Of a stretch of 36,194 nt of DNA, positions 22,742-30,057 are shown piece after piece. Made by a program: the position numbers and the translations under genes. Under the pieces are notes generated by a model that saw only the letters and a list, made by a program, of their open reading frames with translations, did no database searches and was not told where the DNA came from. The DNA comes from a virus. Location of the stretch: IMG/VR virus record IMGVR_UViG_3300025131_000182, positions 1 to 36,194 of that record. One strand, given 5' to 3'. Each line of letters starts with the position of its first letter. Position 1 is the stretch's first letter.

Positions 22742-22763
22742 AAGCCGGGTTACGTGCCGGCTT
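22742..22763 (-). terminator. Hairpin between scaffold and capsid genes
   Basis: AAGCCGG/CCGGCTT stem of 7 pairs with an 8-base loop; on the transcribed (minus) strand it is followed by TCGCTT. A partial terminator or RNA-processing barrier is possible. Confidence 0.45.
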
Positions 22764-22795
22764 CACGGTAGCGATTTACGTCCGTCGACGAGAGG

Positions 22796-23677
22796 TCACC
22801 CGGTGCCCACTATCTTGTCCCAGTTCGCCTCGAAGTCCTCGTCGCTCATCGCGCTAAGTGCCTCGAGAGTCTGACCTGCCGGGGGCTTGCCACCTGACGG
22901 TGAGCGCCTGCCGGCGGTCTGGCCCTTTGCAATCGTCGCCGGATCTGGTCCGGTGTCGGCTGCAGGGGCTGGGGCAGAGGGCGTATAACCACGTGCCTGC
23001 GCGATAGCATACACCCGTTCCGCCGGAGATGCACCCTCCTGCAGCGCCCTGATAATGGCCGCGGACTCCTCCTGCCTGGCGATATGGTTCGCCTGCTCCT
23101 CGTTGGCACCACCAACCCGCAGCTCTTTGACCCGGCCCTCCTGCCAGTAATTGTACGCCGGTATAAACTCGGGGTTCTTGGCTGCCAGGCGCGAGGCGTC
23201 ATTGTGGTACTGCGTCATAATGCCCTGCCACTGCTGGGCCTGCTGCTGCTCCTGGGCTGTTCTTGCGTTCTGCTCGACCTGAGCCTGCCCCTGCTGCTCC
23301 AAAGCGGCCATACGCTGGTCGAAGTGCCCGATGGGGTTCTCACCCACGGGTATCTGCTCAGGCTCCTGTGGGGCTTGCTGGGCCTGTTGCTGGTGATGGA
23401 GGAACTGCTGGAACCGCCCCTCCATCTGACTCATTTTTTCGGTCAGCTCTTTGCGCTTGACGCGCTCCTCGTGGAGAGCATGGATCGGAACCGTTTTTTC
23501 TTGCTCGCTCGTTTCCGGCTCTGCCGCTGCCGGCTGCTCTGCAGCGCTCTCGGACTCCTCTTTGTCTTCTTCTGGGGCTTCTTCCGACGCACCGGCTGCT
23601 TGCTCCTCGTATAATGTGTCTAACTGCTCCTCAGAGTAGCTCTCGACTTCAGTCGTTTGATCATTGTCGCCGTCCAT
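22796..23677 (-). CDS. Scaffolding protein
   Basis: 293 residues, very acidic and Glu/Gln-rich with coiled-coil stretches (RVKRKELTEKMSQMEGRFQQ, then a Gln-rich AQEQQQAQQWQGIMTQYHND) and a charged C-terminal segment (ALSAMSDEDFEANWDKIVG). Composition, size and position between portal and capsid are those of phage scaffolds, which guide procapsid assembly and then leave. Sequence family is not recognisable, as is usual for scaffolds. The stop is 139 bases before the capsid start. Confidence 0.8.
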   Translation of the reverse strand: MDGDNDQTTEVESYSEEQLDTLYEEQAAGASEEAPEEDKEESESAAEQPAAAEPETSEQEKTVPIHALHEERVKRKELTEKMSQMEGRFQQFLHHQQQAQQAPQEPEQIPVGENPIGHFDQRMAALEQQGQAQVEQNARTAQEQQQAQQWQGIMTQYHNDASRLAAKNPEFIPAYNYWQEGRVKELRVGGANEEQANHIARQEESAAIIRALQEGASPAERVYAIAQARGYTPSAPAPAADTGPDPATIAKGQTAGRRSPSGGKPPAGQTLEALSAMSDEDFEANWDKIVGTG

Positions 23678-23696
23678 TGTTGTTTGCCTCCCCGCG

Positions 23697-25976
23697 CTAG
23701 TGTGTCGTATCGCCGCCCGGTGCGCGCGTAGTTGAGACCGAGCTGCCTGGGCGCTCGTCGAGTATGTCGGCGCCGGTAATGTCTCCGTTTGAGTCTCGCA
23801 GGACTTTGACGGTCCTGGTCTTCGGTTGTTGCAGCTCTGCCACAGCGGCTTGGCTCTCAGCTACCGCCGAGGTAACAGACATGAGCGCAGCATTAATCGA
23901 CTGCATCTGACTGTCGGTGTTACTTATGATCTGCTGCAAATTATTGAGCATGTTCTCGTCGGGCACACTGCCGGCGAGCTTCATGCGCTCGATCTCAGCC
24001 GCGGTCACTGCCCGTATGCGTGCCACCTCGATGTCGGTCGCCGCCTCAATCTGCGCCTTCTCGCGCGTCATCTGCATGTCGGCCTGTACCTCAGCACCAG
24101 GTGGTAACTGCGCCGCAGGTGGCTGCTGTATATCGTGCATCGCCTTCTGCGCTTCGGCCTGGGCCTTCATCGCCTGGGCCTTTTGCAGCTCGGCCTTCGA
24201 CTGCCGCTCGGCCAGTAACACCTGGCGCTCCTGGTCCTTCTCCTGCGCCTGCTTCTGCTGCTGCTCGGGGTTGGGTCTGGCTTTTTGCAACCACTTCTCC
24301 ATCAGGCTCTCGGGCACCGGCAGGTACTCGAGCACCTCGGGCGGCGGAGGGGGCATGCCTGACTCCATCAGCACTGGGGCCAGATGTAATAGGATTTGCA
24401 TCACTTTTTCTTTTTGGTTATGACTCGTCGGCGCCTCGTCGATCACAGTGTCATACCGCATAGCGACCTGGTCGTGCATCAGCGGCAAGTACTTCTGGCC
24501 CTCGGGTCCCACGACCCGGATCAACCGCCCGTCTGATATGTAGTCGCGGATAAACGCTGCCAGAATCCGACCCTGCTGCTTGCGGTATAACCGCAGGCTG
24601 TCGAACATCACGGTCAACATGGTCACGCCGGCTTGCTTACGCATCGACTCGAGCACGCCCGGCTGCTCTTTGCCAGTCAGCCCCATCAGCTCCTGGTTAA
24701 TACCAGGCGTGTCGGAGATGGCGTCGACGGCGTACTTCATCAACTCGTGTACGCCCTGCGGAAACAGCGCAGCGTTACGCTCGCGCACCTTCTCCAGCCC
24801 GCTAGGATTCATCTCGATGAGAGCGTCGGGCTTGGCCCAGTCTCGCTTCGCCTTCTTCGGATCTGCGAAGGCGCCGGTCTCCGCCATCAAGCCGCCCTTG
24901 GCGTTGCTGTTCATTATGTGCATAGTCTGACTGAGCCACTTGTTGGCCCACATTTGTGGGTCCATCATTATCGCTACCAGGCCGAACCAACTGTTCGCGT
25001 TGCGGTCTCTCATGCCCGTCATCGCCTTCAGTGTGAAGCCGCCCTCCTGCACCGCGAGCTCACCGTCCTCGTAGACCGTGTCGCCAATCAGATACGCGTA
25101 GTAATACACCCGACGCTTCTGCTCGACCCAAGTCAGCCCGCTCTCTTCCAGTCGGTCCTTTATGCGGTTGAATCGGTCAGGCGCGAACTCGACCATGCCG
25201 GCGCCAGACTTGACCCGGTAATACGACTCGCGCTCGTACCACTGATAATGCACAACCTCGATATCTTTAGTGCGACCCTGCGGCTTCTCTTCGTTGTCGT
25301 AGAACGGCGGGCTCGCATCATGCGGCTCGTCCTCGCTGTCGAGCCACTCGACGCCCTTACCGCCGGCCTCGTACTCGGGCCAGTTCTCTTTTATCTCGGC
25401 GGAAGACATGCGGCTGACTCGTGCGATCCAACGACTGTCCTGCAGGTTCTTACGCGTAGCGCTCGAGTCCCAAAACATCTCAAGTGGGTCGCACCTGGTT
25501 ACAGTCACCAGGCCGTCGGGGTCATCGTCGTAATCGAGCGCTGTCTCGGTCCAGCCCATGCCGCAGATGTTCAGGTCACCAAAGCTCTCGGTCTCCTCGT
25601 CTTCGACGTCTGTCTGGTCTCTGACCCATCGCGCCGCGTCGGTCAACATCTCGTTGAAGCCGGTGTCCTCATTGCCGCGGGGGATGAAGCGAACCTCCTG
25701 CCGATTAGCAACCTCGAGGCCGATAACGGCGTTCAGCGTGCGGCTGATACGGTTGAAGGTGACCGGGGGCCGGCGCTGCTCATTGAGTATGGCTTGGTCC
25801 TCTTCGGACCATTGGTTGCCGGCGGCGAAGTCGTAGCATTTACGACTAAGCGTGCGCCAGTCTGCGCTGTCGCTCTTGGCGCGGCGCATCTGCTCTCCGA
25901 TCTTCTTAGCAAGCTCCTCGCTCTCGTCAAGCTGCCCAACTGCTTCCGCCGTCGCTCCCGTATTTGTTTCTGCCAT
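23697..25976 (-). CDS. Portal protein, P22 type
   Basis: 759 residues, within the usual size of P22-type portals. The N-terminal region (DWRTLSRKCYDFAAGNQWSE, LNEQRRPPVTFNRISRTLNA, VIGLEVANRQEVRFIPRGNE) and GWTETALDYDDDPDG are typical. The C-terminal 200 residues hold a long Gln/Ala/Glu coiled coil, corresponding to the barrel or tail seen in P22-like portals. The dodecameric ring is the DNA gate. AGGAG seven bases before ATG; the start overlaps terminase by 50 bases. Confidence 0.9.
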   Translation of the reverse strand: MAETNTGATAEAVGQLDESEELAKKIGEQMRRAKSDSADWRTLSRKCYDFAAGNQWSEEDQAILNEQRRPPVTFNRISRTLNAVIGLEVANRQEVRFIPRGNEDTGFNEMLTDAARWVRDQTDVEDEETESFGDLNICGMGWTETALDYDDDPDGLVTVTRCDPLEMFWDSSATRKNLQDSRWIARVSRMSSAEIKENWPEYEAGGKGVEWLDSEDEPHDASPPFYDNEEKPQGRTKDIEVVHYQWYERESYYRVKSGAGMVEFAPDRFNRIKDRLEESGLTWVEQKRRVYYYAYLIGDTVYEDGELAVQEGGFTLKAMTGMRDRNANSWFGLVAIMMDPQMWANKWLSQTMHIMNSNAKGGLMAETGAFADPKKAKRDWAKPDALIEMNPSGLEKVRERNAALFPQGVHELMKYAVDAISDTPGINQELMGLTGKEQPGVLESMRKQAGVTMLTVMFDSLRLYRKQQGRILAAFIRDYISDGRLIRVVGPEGQKYLPLMHDQVAMRYDTVIDEAPTSHNQKEKVMQILLHLAPVLMESGMPPPPPEVLEYLPVPESLMEKWLQKARPNPEQQQKQAQEKDQERQVLLAERQSKAELQKAQAMKAQAEAQKAMHDIQQPPAAQLPPGAEVQADMQMTREKAQIEAATDIEVARIRAVTAAEIERMKLAGSVPDENMLNNLQQIISNTDSQMQSINAALMSVTSAVAESQAAVAELQQPKTRTVKVLRDSNGDITGADILDERPGSSVSTTRAPGGDTTH

Positions 25977-27483
25977 AACGGCACTCCTTCTCTGCTACAA
26001 TTAGTCGAGGCCATACAGTCTGCATGTCTTCGTCCAGTATCCGCGCCATCGCGTCTAGTCCATCATCGTGCAACGCGACCGGGAACAGGTCGTATTCTTC
26101 AACCATCCACTTTTCGATGACGTCGATCCGCTTGCCCTCATAGTCGACGCGGAAGATATTATCCGGCACGTACCATCTAGCCTGCTCGAGTATCGGCACA
26201 AGTCGCTTGATGCGGTCTTCCTTTTTAAGTCGCCCGCCGAGAGGGGTGACGTCGAAGCGGTAATTCTTCTGCGCCTGAACGTACTGTATATGTTCAATGT
26301 CAGAGTCCTTACCGTACTTCTCGTACCCAACACCAAGCGGCTGCCACTCGTGGTGCATGTCAAACAACATCTCGGTCCGCTCTGTCAAGTTCAAACGGTC
26401 ATAGACAAAGTCGAGCAGGTAATACTTCTTGTCGGCGTTCAGGCCGATTGCGACCATCGCGGTGTAGTCCGAGCTCTTTTTCTTCTCGCTCGCAGGGTCG
26501 ACAACGACATACACGTTCATGCCGGCGCCAGACGGCTGCTTGAAAAAGCGCAGCCACTCACGCTTGAAACCCTGACTACTGTCCACGGCTGGGTTCTGCA
26601 TCTGCTGACAAGCGAACGTGTACGGACCCTGGTCCCGCCGCTTGATCTCTAATTCCTCGCGGGTGAGAAACACCGGCTTGCCCTCGATCGTGCCGTTGTC
26701 CGTCGCCGCATGTATCCGCGGTATAAAAGTCCCGCGGTCCATCACCGTCTTGTAGCTGTCGGCGAAGTGATACCTGGTTCCAATCATCCTGCGCTCGCCG
26801 CCCCTCGCTCCAAGGTTGTATGACATTGCCAGGCTGTCGGTCACCTTGGCTATCATGTCCGGTGAGCGCACCACGTCCAACGTCACTATGTCGTCGTACA
26901 CCAGACGCGAGAAATGCCCGCCAGTCGGCATGCCGTCGATCAACCCGTAGGCTTCTATCGTCGCTTCCTTTGGGTTGTTCTTGCGCCTCACCACGAGACC
27001 TGAGTACACCGACCACTTACTCGCCTCTTTGCGCGGGTTCGCCCAAAAGATGTCTGGGAACAGCTCGCGCAGCATCTCGTTGCGTTCCATCTCGTTCTTC
27101 AGGTGCGAGAGGAACTTCACCGCTGTCGGGCGATTGTGGCTGAAGATGCCGAACGTCAGCTCTTCGGGCATCACCGGGTCGTCGCCATGTGAAGCGAGAA
27201 TATCCTGCAGCGTCTTGCCAAAGGTTATGATAGTCGACTTGTAATGCTCTCGAGCCCATAGGTCTAGGTACCCGTCAGGGCGCTCTTGCACATCACGGCA
27301 GCGGTCATGGAGCCACTGATGCTCCATATCGTCGCGGCCACAAACATAACGCAGGAGGAAGAACAAATCATGTCTCGCTAGAGCCCTCATTGTTTCCGTC
27401 TGCTCGCTTTTGCTCAATCTCCGCAAGTCGCTGATTAACTGCGGATAGTGACTCATGCCCGTGTGTGTTAGCGATATTGCCAT
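25927..27483 (-). CDS. terL: Terminase large subunit
   Basis: 518 residues. ATPase: a variant Walker A WAREHYKST (76-84) and Walker B LVYDD (194-198), then GTRYHF. Nuclease: D329 (VVVDPASEKK), D339 (SSDYT), E388 and the C-terminal HDDGLDAMA. It cuts and pumps DNA into the head. The start is uncertain because it overlaps TerS by 116 bases; 27456 and 27390 are also possible, but the N-terminal SEQTETMRALARHDLFFLLR reads as part of the family, so 27483 is kept. No strong ribosome site was found. Confidence 0.95.
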   Translation of the reverse strand: MAISLTHTGMSHYPQLISDLRRLSKSEQTETMRALARHDLFFLLRYVCGRDDMEHQWLHDRCRDVQERPDGYLDLWAREHYKSTIITFGKTLQDILASHGDDPVMPEELTFGIFSHNRPTAVKFLSHLKNEMERNEMLRELFPDIFWANPRKEASKWSVYSGLVVRRKNNPKEATIEAYGLIDGMPTGGHFSRLVYDDIVTLDVVRSPDMIAKVTDSLAMSYNLGARGGERRMIGTRYHFADSYKTVMDRGTFIPRIHAATDNGTIEGKPVFLTREELEIKRRDQGPYTFACQQMQNPAVDSSQGFKREWLRFFKQPSGAGMNVYVVVDPASEKKKSSDYTAMVAIGLNADKKYYLLDFVYDRLNLTERTEMLFDMHHEWQPLGVGYEKYGKDSDIEHIQYVQAQKNYRFDVTPLGGRLKKEDRIKRLVPILEQARWYVPDNIFRVDYEGKRIDVIEKWMVEEYDLFPVALHDDGLDAMARILDEDMQTVWPRLIVAEKECRYGRNKYGSDGGSSWAA

Positions 27484-27769
27484 CGAGATGCACCGTTTGC
27501 CCTTCTTCGGCTTTGATTATGTCAATGAGTGACGTCAACACAAAACGCTCGCCGACCAACTTCTGCCCCTCCGGGGAAATGAGAAACGCAAACACATCGT
27601 GCGGGTCGTAACCCAGCTTCATGCACGCAGCCTTTGCGCGCGCGAAGCTGAAGCTCTTCATCGACCGGCCGCCTTTCAGCTTGCGGTTCTTCTCCAGCGG
27701 CGGCGGCGTATCAAGCGCCGCCATCGCCGGCATGTAATCGCCCGTCTGCTTTTTGCTTATAGTCGACAT
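27368..27769 (-). CDS. terS: Terminase small subunit (probable)
   Basis: 133 residues with GGGAGGA about 8 bases before the ATG. It lies directly before the large subunit, the usual place. FARAKAACMKLGYDPHDVFA and the C-terminal SAVNQRLAEIEQKRADG are helical, and the first could serve DNA binding. TerS sequences diverge strongly, so the call rests mainly on size and position. It overlaps the glycosyltransferase by 59 bases and TerL by 116 bases, unusually deep. Confidence 0.7.
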   Translation of the reverse strand: MSTISKKQTGDYMPAMAALDTPPPLEKNRKLKGGRSMKSFSFARAKAACMKLGYDPHDVFAFLISPEGQKLVGERFVLTSLIDIIKAEEGQTVHLDGNIANTHGHESLSAVNQRLAEIEQKRADGNNEGSSET

Positions 27770-28484
27770 TGTCTAATTCCTCCCAGGCGCGCTCTGTCAT
27801 GTCCATCGCGGTGACACCTTGCGCGCTGCAAGTGTCAAGCAGCTCATCGTGCCACTGACCAGAATGGTCTGTGTGCGAATAGTTGTACCAGCATGGCGTG
27901 CCGAGCGTGTAATGGATGAGCTTCGCCTTCGAGTTGTATTCCATCTCTGTGTCCAGCCAGTTCCACTCAGGCGGTAACTCGCCGATGACCTCGTCCTTCA
28001 ACCAACTGAATCTATGCAACTGGGCACCAGTCATCTCGGCTACGGTCTCGGGTAACAGCCGGCGGTTCCCGTAGTGCGCGTTGTTCCATATCATCAGCGA
28101 GGACCAGTTCTTGCGCGGGTAGTCTTCGTTCTTTGCGCCCAGGTACTTCACCGCGGCTGTGGTCTTATAATCATGCTTTACAACCTGGACCGCTTTGGTC
28201 AGGTTACGCAGAGCCCACAGCTCTGCAATGTCCGTTGTCAGGGTCATGTCGCCGTCCATAAATATCGCCTCGCCAATAAACCCGCAGAGGTACGGCACAA
28301 TGAAACGGCTGTAGATAAACCCGTTGCTGCCGTCAGTATGGCGCTCGTCGTATACGACCTTGAGGTTGTTCAGCGCGAGCGGCGTTATCTCCAGCGGCTC
28401 GCTCGAGCGCCGGATAATGCTGTTAACGCATGTATGATATGCGACAGGCTCTACCGGGTCGTATCCGATAAATATCTTGATCAT
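27711..28484 (-). CDS. GT8-like glycosyltransferase
   Basis: 257 residues. KIFIGYDPVEPVAYHTCVNS, PLALNN, NGFIYSRFIVPYL, the metal-binding FMDGDM (D77-x-D79), KHDYKTTAAVKYLGAKNEDY, NWSSLMIWNNAHYGNR and LIHYTLGTPCW define a GT-A fold glycosyltransferase related to GT8, seen in phages and bacterial surface-sugar loci. It should transfer a sugar from a nucleotide donor. Its acceptor is unknown: virion proteins, DNA bases or host surface are possible. It starts by overlapping the previous stop and ends inside terS. Confidence 0.87.
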   Translation of the reverse strand: MIKIFIGYDPVEPVAYHTCVNSIIRRSSEPLEITPLALNNLKVVYDERHTDGSNGFIYSRFIVPYLCGFIGEAIFMDGDMTLTTDIAELWALRNLTKAVQVVKHDYKTTAAVKYLGAKNEDYPRKNWSSLMIWNNAHYGNRRLLPETVAEMTGAQLHRFSWLKDEVIGELPPEWNWLDTEMEYNSKAKLIHYTLGTPCWYNYSHTDHSGQWHDELLDTCSAQGVTAMDMTERAWEELDNVDYKQKADGRLHAGDGGA

Positions 28485-28834
28485 ATGTGCTCCTCAATCA
28501 TTTTAAGTAATGTGTCCTCATCACGGCGTTTGCGCCCCTTCACTCGCTTGGCGAACGTCCGTACTTCGCCCTGTATTCTGCTACGGTCTCGCGCCAACTG
28601 ATTAAGTTTGCGCGTAGCGCGTGCTGTCTTCGCCCTGGCGTCGAGTCTCTTCGACTCTTCGAAGAGCTCCCCGATCCGATGAAGCCTCGAAAGCTCCGCG
28701 GTCATCGAGCGGTCAGGTAGCTCGATTACCTCGAGCGGCTCGTTGTCGGAGCCAAGCTCTTTAGCCGACTGCTTCTCCGCCGGGAAGAGGGTCTCCAGCC
28801 AGCGGATAATGTCCTCGTTGTCATACGCGGTCAC
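28481..28834 (-). CDS. Coiled-coil hypothetical protein
   Basis: 117 residues from GTG 28834. An acidic N-terminal half (DNEDIIRWLETLFPAEKQSA) and a very basic C-terminal half (RLDARAKTARATRKLNQLAR, KRVKGRKRRDEDTL). It could bind nucleic acid or serve as an accessory packaging protein, given its place two genes before terminase, but there is no recognised family. A GTG with a modest site is the only good start in frame. Confidence 0.55.
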   Translation of the reverse strand: MTAYDNEDIIRWLETLFPAEKQSAKELGSDNEPLEVIELPDRSMTAELSRLHRIGELFEESKRLDARAKTARATRKLNQLARDRSRIQGEVRTFAKRVKGRKRRDEDTLLKMIEEHI

Positions 28835-28891
28835 GTCTGGTCCCGGCCTCCGCCGCCCGGTGTCTCGGTGACGCCACTCATCCGCTTGCCC

Positions 28892-29140
28892 TCACTCGCG
28901 GGATTCTTTTTTAATAAATTCCGCTAACAGACGCAGTTCTGTTTTCATTTCCGCAATGTCAACTTGCAACTGGTCAATCGCCTCTGCATGAGAAATATGG
29001 TATCTGCCAAATTCCGTTTTTACCTCGATTAGCGAAAAAATCATAAACCGATACAGCGCATAGATCGCGCCCAGCAGCAATACAAGAGGAAGACCGTATT
29101 TTTCAACAGTGTCTAAACTGAATAAGCCCGTAGGTTCCAT
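28892..29140 (-). CDS. Small membrane protein with coiled coil
   Basis: 82 residues: one membrane segment near the N-terminus (YGLPLVLLLGAIYALYRFMI), then a helical, charged tail (HAEAIDQLQVDIAEMKTELR). This could be a spanin-like or BhlA/UviB holin-like lysis protein. It lies among lysis genes. The gene is about 44% GC by hand count (28921-29100), well below its neighbours, suggesting recent acquisition. No clear ribosome site. Confidence 0.55.
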   Translation of the reverse strand: MEPTGLFSLDTVEKYGLPLVLLLGAIYALYRFMIFSLIEVKTEFGRYHISHAEAIDQLQVDIAEMKTELRLLAEFIKKESRE

Positions 29141-29164
29141 ATTAGTTGAGCGCGGTGACTTCCA

Positions 29165-29503
29165 TCAGATCTTCTCCAGCAGCACGAGAAACGCGGCCAC
29201 GGCCCCGGCCAAGCCGCCGATCCACATGACGCCTCGCGCCACCAGGTGCAACGCCTTGACGCCCGCGGCGATGTCCGCCAGCGGCTCGGTGCGTTGCTCG
29301 ATGACTTTAATTGTCGCGGTGTTCGCCTGTTGTCCGCCCTCCAGGTGCGCGATCGTCGCGTTGAATCCGAGCACGGTCTGATGCACCTCATCCACTTCGC
29401 GCCGCATTGCCCGCTGCTCGTCACGCAGACTGCCCATCTGATTCTCCAGGCTCTGCACCCGCTGGCAGTCTATCCGCGGAACGCAATCGTGCTCTGCCGG
29501 CAT
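29165..29503 (-). CDS. C-terminally anchored coiled-coil protein
   Basis: 112 residues: a long N-terminal helix (CQRVQSLENQMGSLRDEQRA, then RREVDEVHQTVLGF) and a C-terminal membrane segment (GVMWIGGLAGAVAAFLVLLE). The anchor is at the wrong end for an Rz-type inner spanin. It may regulate the holin or anchor an assembly factor. Located between the two small membrane genes of the lysis region. Confidence 0.55.
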   Translation of the reverse strand: MPAEHDCVPRIDCQRVQSLENQMGSLRDEQRAMRREVDEVHQTVLGFNATIAHLEGGQQANTATIKVIEQRTEPLADIAAGVKALHLVARGVMWIGGLAGAVAAFLVLLEKI

Positions 29504-29540
29504 ACATTACGCCTTTAGCCAGGCCACGACGCGGCTCATC

Positions 29541-29663
29541 TCACCCAACCCACATCCCAACGAAAAAAACTGTCGCGGTATAGCCCACTGCTATGCCGAT
29601 GACTACCAACACCTCGCGGTTATCTTCTAGCCAGCGTGTCGCTTTATCTTTCAGCTCACCCAT
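29541..29663 (-). CDS. 40-residue membrane protein
   Basis: ATG 29663 overlaps the end of the holin gene (GATGGGTGA) and reads MGELKDKATRWLEDNREVLV, then a single membrane span VIGIAVGYTATVFFVGMWVG, then stop. Basic N-terminal part, so the N-terminus is probably cytoplasmic. It may be a holin partner, antiholin or small lysis protein; the coupling to the holin stop supports translation. Confidence 0.55.
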   Translation of the reverse strand: MGELKDKATRWLEDNREVLVVIGIAVGYTATVFFVGMWVG

Positions 29664-30057
29664 CGTTCTTCTCCCACTTGGATTTAGCTACGGCCTGTGC
29701 GCTGCGACCAACGACATAGCCGCCGAGCCCGATCTTCATCAGGTCCCATAGGTCAGGCGGTAACTCGAGCACCGGCGCCTCAGCCCAGAACAGTGCCAGG
29801 TACGGATACAAGATGTAGTTGTTGGCAATGATGGCGCCGAACATCAGCATAATGATTGGACGCCAGGACCTGGTTATCCAACTGTCGCTCTGCGCCTCGG
29901 CAATGATGACCTGCATGGCAGCGTCGAGCTCTTTCAAGTCGCCTGACTGCTGCAGCTCCATCAGCTTGAGCGTAGCGGCTTCGCGCTGGCCCTTGTCAGG
30001 CAACACTTGCTTTAACAGCTCGAGGCCGACTGTTACTGCCTGAGGGATGCCTATCAT
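29656..30057 (-). CDS. Holin, 3TM (GTA-type) family
   Basis: 133 residues. DSWITRSWRPIIMLMFGAII, NNYILYPYLALFW, then PPDLWDLMKIGLGGYVVGRS match the GTA_holin_3TM family. The N-terminal helix (LGLELLKQVLPDKGQREAA region) is amphipathic. It makes the hole by which the endolysin leaves the cytoplasm. The start overlaps the giant gene's stop (ATGA), so lysis and the giant protein are on one message. Confidence 0.85.
   Translation of the reverse strand: MIGIPQAVTVGLELLKQVLPDKGQREAATLKLMELQQSGDLKELDAAMQVIIAEAQSDSWITRSWRPIIMLMFGAIIANNYILYPYLALFWAEAPVLELPPDLWDLMKIGLGGYVVGRSAQAVAKSKWEKNDG

Noticed and set aside
24633-26120. 495-codon open frame on the plus strand
   Set aside because: It lies antisense to the portal gene; the portal frame has clear family motifs, and the plus frame has no motif or ribosome site.
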